A DNA stretch of 64,000 bases. Source: Gemmatimonadota bacterium. Its GTDB lineage: Bacteria; Gemmatimonadota; Gemmatimonadetes; Longimicrobiales; Gaopeijiaceae. The notes under the pieces were generated by a model that was not told the origin of the DNA, made no database searches, and was given only the letters and a program-made list of their open reading frames with translations. The first letter of the stretch is position 1. Each line of letters starts with the position of its first letter. The position numbers were made by a program, and so were the translations under genes. Positions 1-9,917 of this stretch are shown here, in pieces. The stretch lies in NCBI GenBank assembly GCA_041390105.1, contig JAWKQO010000003.1, positions 310,001-374,000 of the forward strand, given 5' to 3'.

Positions 1-231
1 CTGGCGCATGCCTACCAGGGTCGCGCCGGCGTTCTGAAGACAGGCATCATCGGCCTGGGGGCCGCCCTTCTGTTCGTCGCCACGGGTTCGCTGCTCTGGC
101 CGATGGCGTTGCACACGGCCATCGACCTGCACGGTGGCGCCGTGGGTCGGAAGATCCTCGAAGCCGTTGCGGCCGAGGGGGCAGCCGCCTCTGCTGCCTC
201 CGCGGCCTCGGAGTCGCAGGTCGCCGGATAA
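1..231 (+). CDS. CPBP family intramembrane protease, C-terminal fragment
   Basis: The gene enters from the left edge in frame 1 and ends at a TAA at 229-231, so only the last 76 residues are visible. They hold a hydrophobic helix (GIIGLGAALLFVATGSLLW) followed by WPMALHTAIDLHGG, which matches the last conserved motif of CPBP/CAAX-protease-like (Abi) membrane proteins, where a His and an Asp-containing helix complete the glutamic-type active site. The tail after this motif is Ala/Ser/Glu rich and probably cytoplasmic. The Glu-Glu motif expected upstream lies outside the window, so activity cannot be judged. The substrate is unknown. Confidence 0.7.
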   Translation: MAHAYQGRAGVLKTGIIGLGAALLFVATGSLLWPMALHTAIDLHGGAVGRKILEAVAAEGAAASAASAASESQVAG

Positions 232-254
232 GCGCCGCCGGACGCCGGCTCTTC

Positions 255-283
255 GTCCGAGGGCACGCCACCACCCCTCGGAC
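255..283 (+). terminator. Hairpin downstream of the CPBP gene, no U-tract
   Basis: GTCCGAGGG (255-263) pairs perfectly with CCCTCGGAC (275-283) around an 11-base loop, 24 bases after the CPBP stop codon. No T-run follows, so it may be a weak terminator or an mRNA 3'-end stabiliser. Confidence 0.4.
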
Positions 284-496
284 CCCTCAGAAACAAGCCG
301 TCGCCGCCCTACCCAATCCGTCCCATCCAGCCATGGACATATCGGCCGCGGCGGGCTCAGGTTACCAGCACAAGTCGGCCAAATCACACATCCTCGCGCA
401 CCTGGTGCCGCGTGAGCTTGTCGGACGTCGCCCTTGGGCGCGGCGTCCCACTCACGGCCGCTCCACCTGGGGGCGGCGCCAGCACGAGGAGGCACG

Positions 497-808
497 ATGC
501 TTCGACGGTCACTCCTTCTGGCACTTCTGGCTGCGATGACACTGACGTTCCACCGCCCACAACCGCTGCGCGCGGACCCGACCCGGTGCGCGGACTACAT
601 CTCGGGCGGTTCGAGCTGGGCCGCCTTCGGCACGCTGATCGGAGAGTCCCTCGTCAAGAAGACGATCACGGTCAGCGCCGGCGGCTCCCTCTCGAAGTTC
701 GGGGGAAGCGTGAGCAGCACCACCGAGGTGCAGTACTACGAGGGGACGTATTCGATGCTCGGAGGAGGCTACACGAAGGTGAACTGCGGCACCTACCAGC
801 TGATCTGA
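497..808 (+). CDS. Small secreted protein of unknown function
   Basis: A 103-residue protein. I chose the ATG at 497 because GAGGAGG lies just upstream (486-492) and the product then begins with a classic signal peptide (MLRRSLLLALLAAMTLTF, then a basic/Pro stretch to about residue 27). The mature part is short, rich in Gly, Ser, Thr and Tyr, and has two cysteines (RCADYI near the start, VNCGTY at the end) that could form a disulfide. I do not recognise a family. An 11-bp hairpin follows the stop codon, and a lipoprotein gene is next in the same direction. Confidence 0.6.
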   Translation: MLRRSLLLALLAAMTLTFHRPQPLRADPTRCADYISGGSSWAAFGTLIGESLVKKTITVSAGGSLSKFGGSVSSTTEVQYYEGTYSMLGGGYTKVNCGTYQLI

Positions 809-816
809 CACGGACC

Positions 817-848
817 GGAGCGCGCCCGGCCCACGCTGGGCGCGCTCC
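817..848 (+). terminator. Strong GC hairpin between the small secreted protein and the lipoprotein gene
   Basis: GGAGCGCGCCC (817-827) pairs with GGGCGCGCTCC (838-848), an 11-bp perfect stem, beginning 8 bases after the stop at 806-808. There is no T-run, and the next gene starts only 22 bases later, so it may tune read-through or mRNA stability rather than stop transcription fully. Confidence 0.45.
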
Positions 849-869
849 TCAACGATCGAGGAGCGCTCC

Positions 870-1907
870 ATGAACGCAGCTCACCGGGTAGTCGCCCGCT
901 TCGCGCTGATTCCCGCGCTCCTCACCGGCGCCTGTTCCCACGACCCGGAGGCTCCTCCCGAGGCCTTGGCACTGAGCGAGGACATCGAGGTCGTGGAAAC
1001 GATCGCCCACCGGGTCGAGATCCTAGAGGATACCCTCGGCTTGACCTCGCCCGTCCATATCCGCTCCACGCCCGGAGGCTACCTGGTCACCGACCCCAGG
1101 GTCTCGGAACTCGTGGACATCACGCCCGATCTCCGCGTACGGGCACGGCTGACGCAGCGCGGGCAGGGGCCCGGGGAAGCGCAGAGCCCCTACCTGCTCT
1201 CGCGCTCCGGACCTTGGATCGGCGTCTACGACCTCGAGGCAGCCCGCATCCTCGTGTTCGGGGCCGAGAGCCGAGAGTACCACGGGGTCATCAACCTGCT
1301 CACTGGGGATGGCGGACTGCACGACGTGGCACTTCTCTCGGACCGCGCCGCCCTGCTTCTGATGCCGGACTCCGCTGCACTCCTGACGGAAGTCGAGGGG
1401 ATGCGTGTCAGGCGCTTCGGACACCTACCGTCCGATCTGGACTCGCTGCGCTCGGCCGACGGCGCCGCACTGGAAATGCTCGACCTGCTCGGCGTGGCCG
1501 ATTCCAGGGTGCTCGTGTTCGAACCCCGCAGTGGCACGGTGCTCACCTACTCGCTCGACAGCGGCGACCTCCTGGAACGGGCCTCCCTCCCCGAACGCCT
1601 GTGGCATCCCCTTGTGGAGGAGCTGGACCTGAGGACCGCGGACCTCCCCTGGGAGACGACCGCCAGCCGTAGTCTCGCCAAGGACGCCGAAGCACAAGAT
1701 GAGGCCTCGGTGCTGCTGTTGACGCGGGGTCCCGACTTTTTCGGGCTCTGGGTCGACCTCGAGCAGCGGACCGTACGCAAGCTCGTCAGTCGTGATCCCA
1801 CCACGGCAGCACTGCTCGCGAGCGCAAACAGCGCCACCCTCAAGGGGGACACGCTTACCGCCATCACCGACTTCGAGATCGTTCAGGTCCGCCTCGCCCT
1901 GAACTGA
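870..1907 (+). CDS. 6-bladed beta-propeller lipoprotein
   Basis: A 345-residue protein with a lipoprotein signal: basic N-terminus, hydrophobic core and lipobox LTGAC with the lipidated Cys near residue 22. The start ATG at 870 is preceded by GAGGAGCG. The body repeats short motifs of the type 'GGYLVTDPRVSELVDITPD', and contains RGQGPGEA, the hallmark turn of the 6-bladed (NHL/BF3164-like) propeller family that is abundant in Bacteroidota and Gemmatimonadota. Such proteins are surface or periplasmic and are thought to bind ligands or partners; no catalytic site is evident. It converges on gyrB. Confidence 0.7.
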   Translation: MNAAHRVVARFALIPALLTGACSHDPEAPPEALALSEDIEVVETIAHRVEILEDTLGLTSPVHIRSTPGGYLVTDPRVSELVDITPDLRVRARLTQRGQGPGEAQSPYLLSRSGPWIGVYDLEAARILVFGAESREYHGVINLLTGDGGLHDVALLSDRAALLLMPDSAALLTEVEGMRVRRFGHLPSDLDSLRSADGAALEMLDLLGVADSRVLVFEPRSGTVLTYSLDSGDLLERASLPERLWHPLVEELDLRTADLPWETTASRSLAKDAEAQDEASVLLLTRGPDFFGLWVDLEQRTVRKLVSRDPTTAALLASANSATLKGDTLTAITDFEIVQVRLALN

Positions 1908-1968
1908 AATCGGCCACCTCCGGCCGCAGCTTCCCCAGGGACGCTCCGCACCAGTGGGGCAGGGCTGC

Positions 1969-3903
<1,935 letters not shown>

Positions 3904-3909
3904 GCTCCC

Positions 3910-4239
3910 TTACCCGGCGTGAGGGGACGGGGACGTCGGGGTCGCGGCCTGAACGAAGACGATCTTCTCGATCGGGCCTTTTCCCTGCCCCTGGTTCAGT
4001 CGCGCGAGGATATCGCGCTTCATCATCTCGAGCTCCATCAACCAGGCGCTCGAGCGCACTTCCACGAATAGCGTTCCTTCGGAAAAGGAACGGACCGAAG
4101 AGACGGCGGCGATCTTCTCGCCGACGCGTTCGTCCCACTCGGCCACCACCTGGGCCCGAGCCATGCCGGCTTGCAACCGAGGGCTCTTCAGCACGTTGCC
4201 CAGCAGCTCCGACAGCGGGGCGGGCGTCTTGGCGCTCAT
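3910..4239 (-). CDS. dciA: DciA/DUF721-family replication protein
   Basis: A 109-residue protein of the DUF721 family. DciA is the ancestral loader of the replicative helicase DnaB in bacteria without DnaC or DnaI. The N-terminal half (LSELLGNVLKSPRLQAGM, then VVAEWDERVGEKIAAVS) and the following strands (LFVEVRSSAWLMELEMMK) form the KH-like fold typical of the family. Its ATG (4237-4239) overlaps the recF stop as ATGA, so the two are translationally coupled. A position between recF and gyrB is a common location for this family and supports the assignment. The family name is firm; the loader role comes from homologues. Confidence 0.8.
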   Translation of the reverse strand: MSAKTPAPLSELLGNVLKSPRLQAGMARAQVVAEWDERVGEKIAAVSSVRSFSEGTLFVEVRSSAWLMELEMMKRDILARLNQGQGKGPIEKIVFVQAATPTSPSPHAG

Positions 4240-5348
4240 GTCGAGATCACCCCGTCGTCGATGGTCCAACGAGCCAGAGCGTCGCCTTTGACCCGCACAT
4301 CTCCCTCCTTGGGCGCCGTCAGCACCACCTGGCCGACCCAGTCGTCTTCGAACAAGCGCATCACGCGCTCGGAGCGCGACTCGTCCAGCTCGGCGAAGAC
4401 ATCGTCCAGGAGGACCATGGGGCGCTGGCCCCGACTCTCTCGGATGGTCTCCGCCTCGATCAGGCGAAGGGCCAAGGCCGCGGTGCGTCGCTGGCCACCC
4501 GACCCGTAGTCCCGCGCGGCGGCTTTACCGCCTTCGCGCTCCAGGTGGATGGACAGGTCGTCCCGGTGGGGGCCGGTCCCGGTGTTGCCCATCCGTCGAT
4601 CCCGTTCCCACCCTGCTTCCAAGCTCGCCCGATAGGCGTCCGACCAGGTTTCGCCATCCTCACGCGAGAGCTGAGGATCGTAGTCGATCCAGGCGTCCTC
4701 ACCGCCGGACACCGCCGTGTACAAGGCGCTGAACCGCTCCCGCCAGTGACCTACCCAGGCCGACCGGCCCTCCATCAACTCGCTCCCTGCGGCAACCAGG
4801 GGGTCGTCCCATACGCGTACCGCGCTCGCGGGGGCTCCGGTGCGGAGCGCCGCGTTGCGCTGAGCGAGCGCGTGACGGAAGCGCTGGGCGGCCGCGAGGT
4901 AGCCCGGGTTGTTGAGCGAGAGGACCACATCCATGTGCCGCCGCCGCTCCACCGGGCCACCGCTGACCAAGGCGGCGTCCGCGGGAGAAAAGATGACCGC
5001 CGCCAGGTGACCGAGGCCGTCCGCAAGCCGTTCGACCTCGGACCCGTCCACGGTGACCTTCTTGCGCTTCTGACTTCGCTCGAAGGCAGCCGCCAGTTGC
5101 ACCGACCTGTCCGTGGCCTCCTCCTGTACGTCCGCCACGATGCGAAAGTGGTCCGCACCGAAGCGCACGAGTTGCGCGTCCTGCGCCCCCCGGAAGGAAC
5201 GCAGGGTCTCCAGGTAGTAGATCGCTTCGAGCAGGTTCGACTTCCCCTGCGCGTTCCGCCCGATCACCGCCACCCCTTCCGGAGGAAACTCGAGCCGTTG
5301 GGCGGCCAGATTGCGGAAGTTTTGGAGCGACAGACGGGTCAGGCGCAC
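4236..5348 (-). CDS. recF: DNA replication and repair protein RecF
   Basis: SMC-like ATPase that helps load RecA at single-strand gaps together with RecO and RecR. It is 370 residues from the GTG at 5346-5348, which gives the family's usual beginning (V/M-RLTRLSLQNFRNL); an upstream in-frame start would add 24 residues without similarity. Walker A is GRNAQGKSN near residue 35, the ABC-type signature is YGSGGQRR, and Walker B is MVLLDDVFAELDE near the end. The gene heads the recF-dciA-gyrB operon. A possible promoter (TTGGAG, 16 bases, TTAGAT) lies 45-72 bases upstream. Confidence 0.93.
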   Translation of the reverse strand: MRLTRLSLQNFRNLAAQRLEFPPEGVAVIGRNAQGKSNLLEAIYYLETLRSFRGAQDAQLVRFGADHFRIVADVQEEATDRSVQLAAAFERSQKRKKVTVDGSEVERLADGLGHLAAVIFSPADAALVSGGPVERRRHMDVVLSLNNPGYLAAAQRFRHALAQRNAALRTGAPASAVRVWDDPLVAAGSELMEGRSAWVGHWRERFSALYTAVSGGEDAWIDYDPQLSREDGETWSDAYRASLEAGWERDRRMGNTGTGPHRDDLSIHLEREGGKAAARDYGSGGQRRTAALALRLIEAETIRESRGQRPMVLLDDVFAELDESRSERVMRLFEDDWVGQVVLTAPKEGDVRVKGDALARWTIDDGVIST

Positions 5349-5392
5349 GGACGCTCGCGCGCAGGCTCCGGGGACCGATGCGGCATGGGGAA

Positions 5393-5420
5393 ATCTAACA
5401 CAGGAGGGGCCGCTCTCCAA
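5393..5420 (-). promoter_or_regulatory. Possible promoter of the recF-dciA-gyrB operon
   Basis: Read on the minus strand, TTGGAG (5415-5420) is followed after 16 bases by TTAGAT (5393-5398), a fair match to a sigma-70 type -35/-10 pair in an otherwise GC-rich gap. It would give a leader of roughly 40 bases before the recF GTG. Confidence 0.35.
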
Positions 5421-5460
5421 CCTGGAGACGGCCTCGGAAGATCTAGTGAAACAACAACTT

Positions 5461-5496
5461 AGAGAAAGGGGCCCGGAAGACCTTTCCGCGGGCCCC
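5461..5496 (-). terminator. Rho-independent terminator of the enoyl-CoA hydratase gene
   Basis: On the minus strand GGGGCCCG pairs with CGGGCCCC (arms at 5489-5496 and 5468-5475) and is followed directly by TTTCTCT (5467 down to 5461). It lies 12 bases after the hydratase stop codon and separates it from recF. Confidence 0.75.
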
Positions 5497-5507
5497 CGCC
5501 GGCTGGG

Positions 5508-6293
5508 TCAGCGTCCCTTGAAGTCGGGTTTCCGCTTCTCGAGGAACGCGCCCATGCCTTCCTTCATGTCTTCTGTCGACGCCAGGAGGCCAAACAGCGA
5601 GGACTCGAACTCGAGGGCGTCCTCCGGGCTGGCATCGAGGGCATGGAACACCGACTCCAAGGCCATCCGCACCGCCACGGGCCCATTCTTGGTGATGGAA
5701 CGGAGGAAGGAGCGGGCACCCTCGTGCAGCTCCTCGGGCGGGAAGACCTTGTTGACCAGCCCGATCTCCATGGCCCGGGCGGCGCCGACCATCTCTCCGG
5801 TGAGCGTCATCTCGAGTGCGCGGCCCAGCCCCACCAGGCGGGCCAGTCGCAAGGTGCCTCCGTAGCCGGGGATGATCCCCAGTCCCACTTCCGGAAGCCC
5901 GAAGCGGGCCTTTTCCGACGCCACGCGCAGGTGGCAGGCCAACGCCAGCTCACACCCGCCGCCGAGTGCGTACCCCGGGATCACTGCAACCACGGGCTTG
6001 GGAAACCGCTCGATCCGCCGGAACACCTGCTGGCCCTGCCGGCTCACCTCGACACCGGTCAACGGCCCCATGGTCGCGAGTACGCCGATGTCGGCTCCGG
6101 CCACGAATGCCTTGTCCCCGGCCCCGGTGAGGAGCACGCCGCGCACGTCCTCGTCGTCGTACAGGCTCGCGAACGCGGCACCGATCTCGTCGATGACCTG
6201 GGGGTTCAAGGCGTTCAGCTTCTCGGCCCGGTCGATGACGACCGTGGCGATTCCATCTTCGCGCTCGACGCGTACAAACTCGGCTTTGCTCAT
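5508..6293 (-). CDS. Enoyl-CoA hydratase/isomerase family protein
   Basis: Crotonase-fold enzyme of 261 residues from the ATG at 6293; a TTG three codons upstream is the alternative start. The oxyanion-hole loops are present (KAFVAGADIGVL and GYALGGGCELALA). Both catalytic glutamates of true hydratases can be seen, one in GGGCELAL and one in FGLPEVGLGIIPGYGGT, so hydration of 2-enoyl-CoA in beta-oxidation or butanoate metabolism is likely. A 3-hydroxyacyl-CoA dehydrogenase and a thiolase that would complete the sequence of reactions lie 7-10 kb away. It is divergent from ssb and has its own terminator. Confidence 0.88.
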   Translation of the reverse strand: MSKAEFVRVEREDGIATVVIDRAEKLNALNPQVIDEIGAAFASLYDDEDVRGVLLTGAGDKAFVAGADIGVLATMGPLTGVEVSRQGQQVFRRIERFPKPVVAVIPGYALGGGCELALACHLRVASEKARFGLPEVGLGIIPGYGGTLRLARLVGLGRALEMTLTGEMVGAARAMEIGLVNKVFPPEELHEGARSFLRSITKNGPVAVRMALESVFHALDASPEDALEFESSLFGLLASTEDMKEGMGAFLEKRKPDFKGR

Positions 6294-6502
6294 GGCGGCC
6301 AAGCTACCCCGACGCAGGCCACGATCGCCAGACGGCTGGACGCCCGTCGTGTCCGCACACCCGCCGACCCGTTCGCCCGTGCATGGCGATGACCCGATGG
6401 TGCTGGTAGTTTTCGCTCCCCTCGCCCGCCGCGAGTCCCGGCGGCGGCGCGTACGTCCACACCACGGGACCTCTCATCCGCACAACTGGAGCGCCTGGAG
6501 CG

Positions 6503-6961
6503 ATGGCTCGGTCACTGAACAAGGCCCAATTGATCGGCAACGTCGGCAACGATCCCGAGATCCGGATGACACCCTCCGGCTCGAAGGTCGCCAAGCTGTC
6601 GGTGGCCACGAACCGCCAGTTCCAGGACCGCTCGGGTCAGCAGCAGGAGCGCACCGACTGGCACCGGGTCACCTTCTTCGGAAAGATGGCCGACATCGTC
6701 GAACAGTGGGTCCACAAGGGGGACCGCATCTACGTCGAGGGCCGGATCGAGTACTCCCAGACCCAGGACGACCAGGGCGGCACCCGCTATTGGACCGATA
6801 TCGTGGCCAACGACATGGTCATGCTCGGTTCGGGCGGTGGGGCTGGTGGAGAAAGCGCCGGGGGCGGCGGCCGCTCGAGCTACGGCGGGGGAGGCTACGA
6901 AAGCCGCTCCGGCGGGAATGCTCCGCCGCTCAGCGAGCCGGACGACGATCTACCGTTCTAG
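6503..6961 (+). CDS. ssb: Single-stranded DNA-binding protein
   Basis: A 152-residue SSB. The N-terminal OB fold begins ARSLNKAQLIGNVGNDPE, contains KLSVATNRQF and the motif TDWHRVTFFGKMAD, and ends near residue 110. A Gly/Ser-rich linker (GGGAGGESAGGGGRSS and so on) leads to the acidic tip DDDLPF that recruits replication and repair partners. All parts of a canonical homotetrameric SSB are present. It is transcribed alone, divergent from the enoyl-CoA hydratase, with about 200 bases upstream for its promoter. Confidence 0.96.
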   Translation: MARSLNKAQLIGNVGNDPEIRMTPSGSKVAKLSVATNRQFQDRSGQQQERTDWHRVTFFGKMADIVEQWVHKGDRIYVEGRIEYSQTQDDQGGTRYWTDIVANDMVMLGSGGGAGGESAGGGGRSSYGGGGYESRSGGNAPPLSEPDDDLPF

Positions 6962-7009
6962 AAGGGCGGTTTCGAAACGTCGACTCTGATTTATTCCGAG
7001 TGCCAGCCC

Positions 7010-7360
7010 CTAGCGCTCGGTCCCGTTGGCGGGCGCCTCGGGCTCCGACTGCCAGAGCCCGATGAGTTCGCCCTCGAAGCGAGTCGGGTCCTCCGCATAC
7101 GCCTGCGCCCAGGCTTCGTAGGTCGGTAGTCCCACACGGCGCGCCAGCATCACCGTGGCACGTCGAACCATGGCGTCATAGGGCGACTCGAGCGGCCCTC
7201 CCGCTTCGACGCCCGACTCCTCGGCCAGGACGAAGATCTCGTCCGGCGATAGGGACAACAGAAGACCTGCCAGCCGGGCGGAGCAGAAATCGTAGTACTT
7301 CGCCCGGAGGACTGCCTGATCGTCCGTGAGCCTGGGGCGCTCAGCCGCTGGCTCGCTCAC
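7010..7360 (-). CDS. Unknown protein with the 'LPxYExW' helical domain (copy C)
   Basis: A 116-residue, mostly helical soluble protein with no signal peptide. I do not recognise a named family. Residues about 18-100 align by eye with parts of two nearby unknown genes (8222-8836 and 10217-10891): shared positions include a Tyr-x-x-Phe/Tyr near the start (AKYYDFC), a Leu-rich helix ending LSLSPDE, an Asp-containing helix (YDAMVRRATVML) and the motif GLPTYEAWAQAYAEDP. This copy consists of that helical domain alone. It converges on ssb. The function is unknown. Confidence 0.6.
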   Translation of the reverse strand: MSEPAAERPRLTDDQAVLRAKYYDFCSARLAGLLLSLSPDEIFVLAEESGVEAGGPLESPYDAMVRRATVMLARRVGLPTYEAWAQAYAEDPTRFEGELIGLWQSEPEAPANGTER

Positions 7361-7548
7361 CCTGAGCCTCCTTGGATCCGTCGGGGGTGCTCAGAGACGA
7401 CAAATGGCGGGGAAGATCGGATTCGCGCCAGCCCTGACCACGGCGAGGCGTGGTAACGACCTTCCGCAGTCGCGTCTCAGGACCGGCCAGATTCGGCCAG
7501 CCGACGGGAGATACGGCGCTGCGCCCGGGGACTGTCACGGGAGCCCAC

Positions 7549-7583
7549 AGAGAAACGCACCGGACCCGCTCGGGCCCGGTGCG
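7549..7583 (-). terminator. Rho-independent terminator of the ribbon-helix-helix gene
   Basis: On the minus strand CGCACCGG and CCGGTGCG (arms 7576-7583 and 7556-7563) form an 8-bp stem, extended inside by GGG/CCC after one mismatch, and the stem is followed directly by TTTCTCT. The gene at 7645-7851 ends 62 bases upstream. The tail is identical to that of the terminator at 5461-5496. Confidence 0.75.
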
Positions 7584-7644
7584 CTCCCAGTTCGATCGGT
7601 CCGGGGCGCCAGCGAAGGCCGGGCACCCCTTCCCGAACGTCGTG

Positions 7645-7851
7645 TCAGGTCAGATACGACGAGGCAGACGCGCTCTCAACGGCGGCGGGATGGCTCTGCT
7701 CACGCAGGTGTCTGTAGATCGATCGTCTCGTCAGGCCGTAGAGCACTACGCGGCTCAGGAAGTCGGGATCCGTAGCCTGGACCTCTTCCGCCTGCGCCGC
7801 GACTTCCTTCGGAAGCCGGACCTTGAGCTCGACCGAGCAGGTTTCCCACAT
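7645..7851 (-). CDS. Small ribbon-helix-helix-like protein
   Basis: A 68-residue protein from the ATG at 7849-7851, which has GGAGG about 11 bases upstream; an upstream in-frame start would add 15 residues without clear similarity. Residues 6-14 (SVELKVRLP) look like the DNA-contacting beta strand, followed by helix EVAAQAEEVQ and a second helix (FLSRVVLYGLTRRSIYRHLRE), the arrangement of CopG/MetJ-type repressors and antitoxins. No toxin gene is adjacent, so a stand-alone regulator is more likely. A clear terminator follows. It sits inside the island of related unknown genes. Confidence 0.5.
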   Translation of the reverse strand: MWETCSVELKVRLPKEVAAQAEEVQATDPDFLSRVVLYGLTRRSIYRHLREQSHPAAVESASASSYLT

Positions 7852-8221
7852 GAGTCGACCTTTCCTCCTCCGTACAAAACCGCAGAACTCACTCACCGCG
7901 GACGGCGCTCGGGCACCCCAATGAGCCAGCGCTCCGACCCTGCCTGACCGCGCTCCGATGTTAGGGGATCAACGGGGGCTCCCGCAAGTCGACCGACCCT
8001 TCGCCCCAGCCTTCGGCACGGTAGCGTAAATATCAGTCCGACTTGAACTTACGCCAAATCTCACGCTGTTGAAAATCCACGTGTTCCCAGTGTGGAAGGA
8101 CTGTGGATTCCGATGTGGAGGGAGCGCCGGAATCGGCGCCATGGCGGGAGATTCGGGTCTTCGTCCGACACCGGTCCGTTACCGGATCGTCAGGGAATTT
8201 TTGGCAAAAAACCGGATTTGC
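7852..8221. other. 370-base non-coding gap with a cluster of TGTGGA motifs
   Basis: The left end should hold the promoter of the small ribbon-helix-helix gene. Within 8071-8122 there are four DnaA-box-like motifs: AAATCCACG (8073), TGTGGAAGG (8091), TGTGGATTC (8102) and TGTGGAGGG (8114). The stretch 8020-8220 is AT-richer than its surroundings, with runs such as GGAATTTTTGGCAAAAAACC. I see no RNA gene or terminator in it. Confidence 0.4.
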
Positions 8222-8836
8222 TCAGGGGAGCGCGGAGCGGAGGAAACCCGCCAGGGCGTCGTCCCGGAATTCCGCGAAAACCTCCTCCACGGTGGCGAGC
8301 TGAGGCTCACAGAAGACGCTGGTCGTCCGGTACGCGCGCGGGCGACCCGTGGGGGCTTCCTCCAGGAAATCGATATAGCCGCGCCAGGCCCCATCGTCGT
8401 GAAAGACGTTGAGGCCCACCCGCCACCGAGCCCCCCCATGCTCGATCCAGCGGACCGCGATGCGATTGGGGGCGCGGTCCTCTTCCGAGCGAGGGAGCCG
8501 GAAGGCGTCCTCTGCATGGGCACCGGGATTCGCGGCCAGGTCCGCCTGCCAAACCCGGAAGGAAGGCAGGGGGAGGTGGGCCCGGCAGAACGCCAGCAAC
8601 CCGGCCATGGGGTCCTTGGACTCGTGCAGCCCCCGCTCGGCCGCCCAGGTGCGGGCGCGCGCGTAGAGCGGGCGGATCCCGTCGCGAGGAATGAGCTGCA
8701 GGAACGCCTGGCATTGCCGATCCAGGTAGCGATCGTAGGCCGCCCGCACCGGAGAATCCGACGGAGCCGGGGTCCGGGCCCAGGGACCCGCTGCGCCCCG
8801 AGCTCCGCCCACGTAGAAGACGGTCCGCTCACTCAT
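8222..8836 (-). CDS. Unknown two-domain protein, helical domain then beta domain (copy A)
   Basis: A 204-residue soluble protein without a signal peptide. Residues about 28-107 form a helical region with the motif PLPSFRVWQADLAANP; residues about 125-204 look beta-rich and then helical (ARWRVGLNVF, WRGYIDFLEE, then DDALAGFLRSAL). Both parts can be aligned by eye with the product of 10217-10891, where they occur in the opposite order. I do not recognise a named family and cannot assign a function. The gene is 37 bases downstream of another unknown gene on the same strand, and the two probably share a transcript. Confidence 0.6.
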   Translation of the reverse strand: MSERTVFYVGGARGAAGPWARTPAPSDSPVRAAYDRYLDRQCQAFLQLIPRDGIRPLYARARTWAAERGLHESKDPMAGLLAFCRAHLPLPSFRVWQADLAANPGAHAEDAFRLPRSEEDRAPNRIAVRWIEHGGARWRVGLNVFHDDGAWRGYIDFLEEAPTGRPRAYRTTSVFCEPQLATVEEVFAEFRDDALAGFLRSALP

Positions 8837-8873
8837 TCGTCGGCTCCCAGGGAGGTGTGGGAATGGGGCATTC

Positions 8874-9782
8874 TCAATGGACCGTCAGGCTCGGTTCGAC
8901 GGTGACCACGGGCTCGAGCATCACAGCCGACGCGGTCGTGGCGGGGTGGAATCGGAGCAGGGTGTCGCGGTGCCCGAAGATCTCCAGGCTGCGGGCCAAC
9001 TCCTCGTAGCGGGCCGGCTCGAAGCGCGCCACCAGTCGGATCAGGCCCGCGCGCAGCGTCCGCATCAGCTCGCGCGTCTCGTTGACCGATCGTGGTAGCG
9101 GCACGCGGGCTTCGTAGAGCACGGTCGACGCTCGCTGCAGCATCCCGGCCCGTCGGACCGTGAGGCCCGGGAACGAGCGGTTCAGCGCCGTCTCCAGGAG
9201 CGACGCGTCTCGCGCCCGGTCCAGTCTGATGCGCAGGGTGAGATCGTCGACATCCAGCTCGAACGACGCGATCCCCTGCTCGCCCAGATCCACACGGATG
9301 CCCCTGCGCCCGTCTGGGTCGAAGTCTCGCCGCAGGTCACGGAAGCCGATCCGAAGGAACGCCGGTCGGGTGGCGGCCGAGAAGCCGAGGCCTGCCAGGA
9401 CACGGAGCCCCAGTCCGAAACAGTAGGGTCCCACCCGCTGATCGGGACGGCTGATGAGGTCGGGGGCACCTTGCTGGGCGGCCAGAAGATCGAGGACGTG
9501 CGCGAGCGTTTCGCTGCGCACCCACCCCAGCACCGCCAGCTCGCGGGACAGGTCGAGCTCCCGTAGCCGCGTGCTCCCCAGGTCGAGCACTGACGTGGAG
9601 GCGGCGTAGCGGCCCTCCAGAACCAGTCCCACGCCGATGTCGTCCACGTGGGGCTGGGAGGCGCCGATCACTTGGCGATCCCAGTACAGGATCACCGACC
9701 GCGTGAGGGCGAGATCGGGCGTACCGGGCACGTCGCCCAGGGCGTCGGGTCGTCCGCGCGTCGCTTCGCTGGTGCTCAGCAT
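8874..9782 (-). CDS. Unknown soluble protein of about 300 residues
   Basis: 302 residues from the ATG at 9780-9782, which has GAGGA about 10 bases upstream; upstream codons give a low-similarity Arg/Gly/Pro extension. There are no membrane segments or signal peptide. The sequence alternates short strands and helices (ILYWDRQVIGASQPHVDDIGV; SFELDVDDLTLRIRL; STVLYEARVPLP; RYEELARSLEIFGHRDTLLRF), suggesting an alpha/beta fold. No catalytic motif is obvious and I do not recognise the family. It is divergent from the candidate small RNA and the related unknown gene at 10217. Confidence 0.6.
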   Translation of the reverse strand: MLSTSEATRGRPDALGDVPGTPDLALTRSVILYWDRQVIGASQPHVDDIGVGLVLEGRYAASTSVLDLGSTRLRELDLSRELAVLGWVRSETLAHVLDLLAAQQGAPDLISRPDQRVGPYCFGLGLRVLAGLGFSAATRPAFLRIGFRDLRRDFDPDGRRGIRVDLGEQGIASFELDVDDLTLRIRLDRARDASLLETALNRSFPGLTVRRAGMLQRASTVLYEARVPLPRSVNETRELMRTLRAGLIRLVARFEPARYEELARSLEIFGHRDTLLRFHPATTASAVMLEPVVTVEPSLTVH

Positions 9783-9881
9783 TGCCGCATCCTCGGGTGC
9801 GTTCGGGCGGGCGCTCCCCGAAATGAAAACGCCCGCGCTGCTCGTCCCTCGGGGGACAGCACGCGCGGACGCACGCCGACC

Positions 9882-9911
9882 TTGACACCTGCCGGGCACA
9901 CAGCCTAACGT
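9882..9911 (+). promoter_or_regulatory. Sigma-70-like promoter of the candidate small RNA
   Basis: A perfect -35 hexamer TTGACA (9882-9887) is followed after 18 bases by TAACGT (9906-9911). It would start transcription near 9918. It could instead serve the gene at 10217 with a long attenuated leader. Confidence 0.5.
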
Positions 9912-9917
9912 TCGCCA

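Noticed and set aside
7645..7851. Ribbon-helix-helix gene as an antitoxin of a toxin-antitoxin pair
   Set aside because: No small toxin-like gene is adjacent on either side, and the gene has its own terminator.
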